A stretch of 6,304 nucleotides of DNA, taken from contig JADGQQ010000078.1 in the NCBI GenBank assembly GCA_017881645.1, positions 1 through 6,304 of the forward strand, given 5' to 3'. Below, one piece after another: positions 5,919 through 6,304 of the stretch; the stretch's first letter is position 1, and every line of letters starts with the position of its first letter. Below the pieces are notes generated by a model, which saw only the letters and a program-made list of their open reading frames with translations, ran no database searches and was not told where the DNA came from. The position numbers and the translations under genes are program-made. The DNA comes from Clostridia bacterium (GTDB taxonomy: Bacteria > Bacillota > Clostridia > Saccharofermentanales > Saccharofermentanaceae).

Positions 5919-6304
5919 GTGAGAAAGATAAAAACTGTTGTGACGTCCAAGTTCAAAGTTCTTGTTCTGGATGACGAGCCGGGTATCATCGATTCTCTGA
6001 CGGTTGTTCTGAAACGCAATGGATATGAAGTGGAAGGCGTCACTTCGCCGCTGGATGCCATTGAAAAAATCCGGAACGGTAACTATGACCTCTTGATTCT
6101 TGACTTCATGATGGAACCCATCAACGGAGACAAGGTCGTTGAAAAAATCCGCGAATTCAACGATGAACTGTATATTTTGCTTTTAACAGGACATAAAGAT
6201 CTTGCCCCGCCGCTTGAGACGATTCGTGCGCTCGAAATTCAGGGATATTGCGAGAAGAACGATAAATTCGATCAGCTCATTCTTCTTGTAGAATCAGCGA
6301 TTAA
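5919..6304 (+). CDS. Two-component response regulator, receiver domain (3' partial)
   Basis: Starts with GTG, 12 bases after the kinase stop; 128 codons are present before the right edge, with no stop. The visible part is one CheY-like receiver domain (about residues 12-128). It has the acidic pair Asp18-Asp19 in LVLDDEPG, the phospho-acceptor Asp62 in LILDFMMEP (codon 6102-6104), the switch Thr90 in LLLTGH and Lys113 in YCEKND (codon 6255-6257). The residue after the Lys is Asn, not the usual Pro. The ten-residue N-terminal extension before the first strand is basic. Whether an output domain (DNA-binding, ATPase or none) follows cannot be seen, so transcriptional control is not established. 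Tight spacing after the kinase makes this its cognate partner. It is missing from a simple ATG-based ORF scan because of the GTG start and the truncated end. Confidence 0.93.
   Translation, partial: MRKIKTVVTSKFKVLVLDDEPGIIDSLTVVLKRNGYEVEGVTSPLDAIEKIRNGNYDLLILDFMMEPINGDKVVEKIREFNDELYILLLTGHKDLAPPLETIRALEIQGYCEKNDKFDQLILLVESAI

Noticed and set aside
5912..5974. ATG at 5912 as the start of the response regulator
   Set aside because: It is out of frame with the receiver domain and meets a stop after about 20 codons; GTG at 5919 is in frame and correctly spaced from AGGGGGGA.
1..6304. CRISPR arrays, tRNA/rRNA genes, insertion sequences, attachment sites
   Set aside because: No regular repeat-spacer pattern, no cloverleaf-like intergenic sequence, no transposase or terminal inverted repeats were seen; nearly all bases are coding.

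Overview
The window looks like accessory DNA from a Bacillota (low-to-moderate-GC Gram-positive) genome. The evidence is the strong G-rich Shine-Dalgarno sequences, a GTG start, surfactin/fengycin-like condensation and adenylation motifs, and a histidine kinase with a Firmicutes-style seven-helix N-terminus. A Paenibacillus-like or clostridial host fits, but the sequence does not fix the genus. All genes read on the + strand and the window is almost fully coding.

Layout: positions 1-3944 hold the 3' part of a non-ribosomal peptide synthetase (NRPS) gene. It is open at the left edge, so the ATG at 78 is internal and not the start. The visible part is one complete terminal module, condensation - adenylation - peptidyl carrier - thioesterase (C-A-PCP-TE). 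The adenylation pocket, read by eye against GrsA, gives D-F-W-N-I-G-M-V-H-K, the classical L-threonine signature. The thioesterase has a cysteine where the nucleophilic serine is expected (GHCVG instead of GxSxG). Its probable catalytic Asp lies late in the domain, as in type II thioesterases.

A 129-base gap follows with no convincing terminator. It holds a small hairpin that would cover the ribosome binding site of the next gene. Positions 4074-5906 encode a complete 610-residue membrane sensor histidine kinase (seven helices, PAS-like region, His-box, ATPase). After 12 bases comes a response regulator starting with GTG at 5919; its receiver domain is almost complete when the window ends. 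Kinase and regulator form a tight operon.

Working model: the NRPS finishes a peptide with threonine and releases it through an unusual Cys thioesterase. Cys thioesterases are known from strained-ring release (obafluorin beta-lactone, sulfazecin beta-lactam), so a threonine-derived beta-lactone is a testable possibility beside macrocyclisation or hydrolysis. The adjacent two-component system may sense the product, its precursor or envelope stress, and control the cluster or self-protection. That link rests on proximity only.
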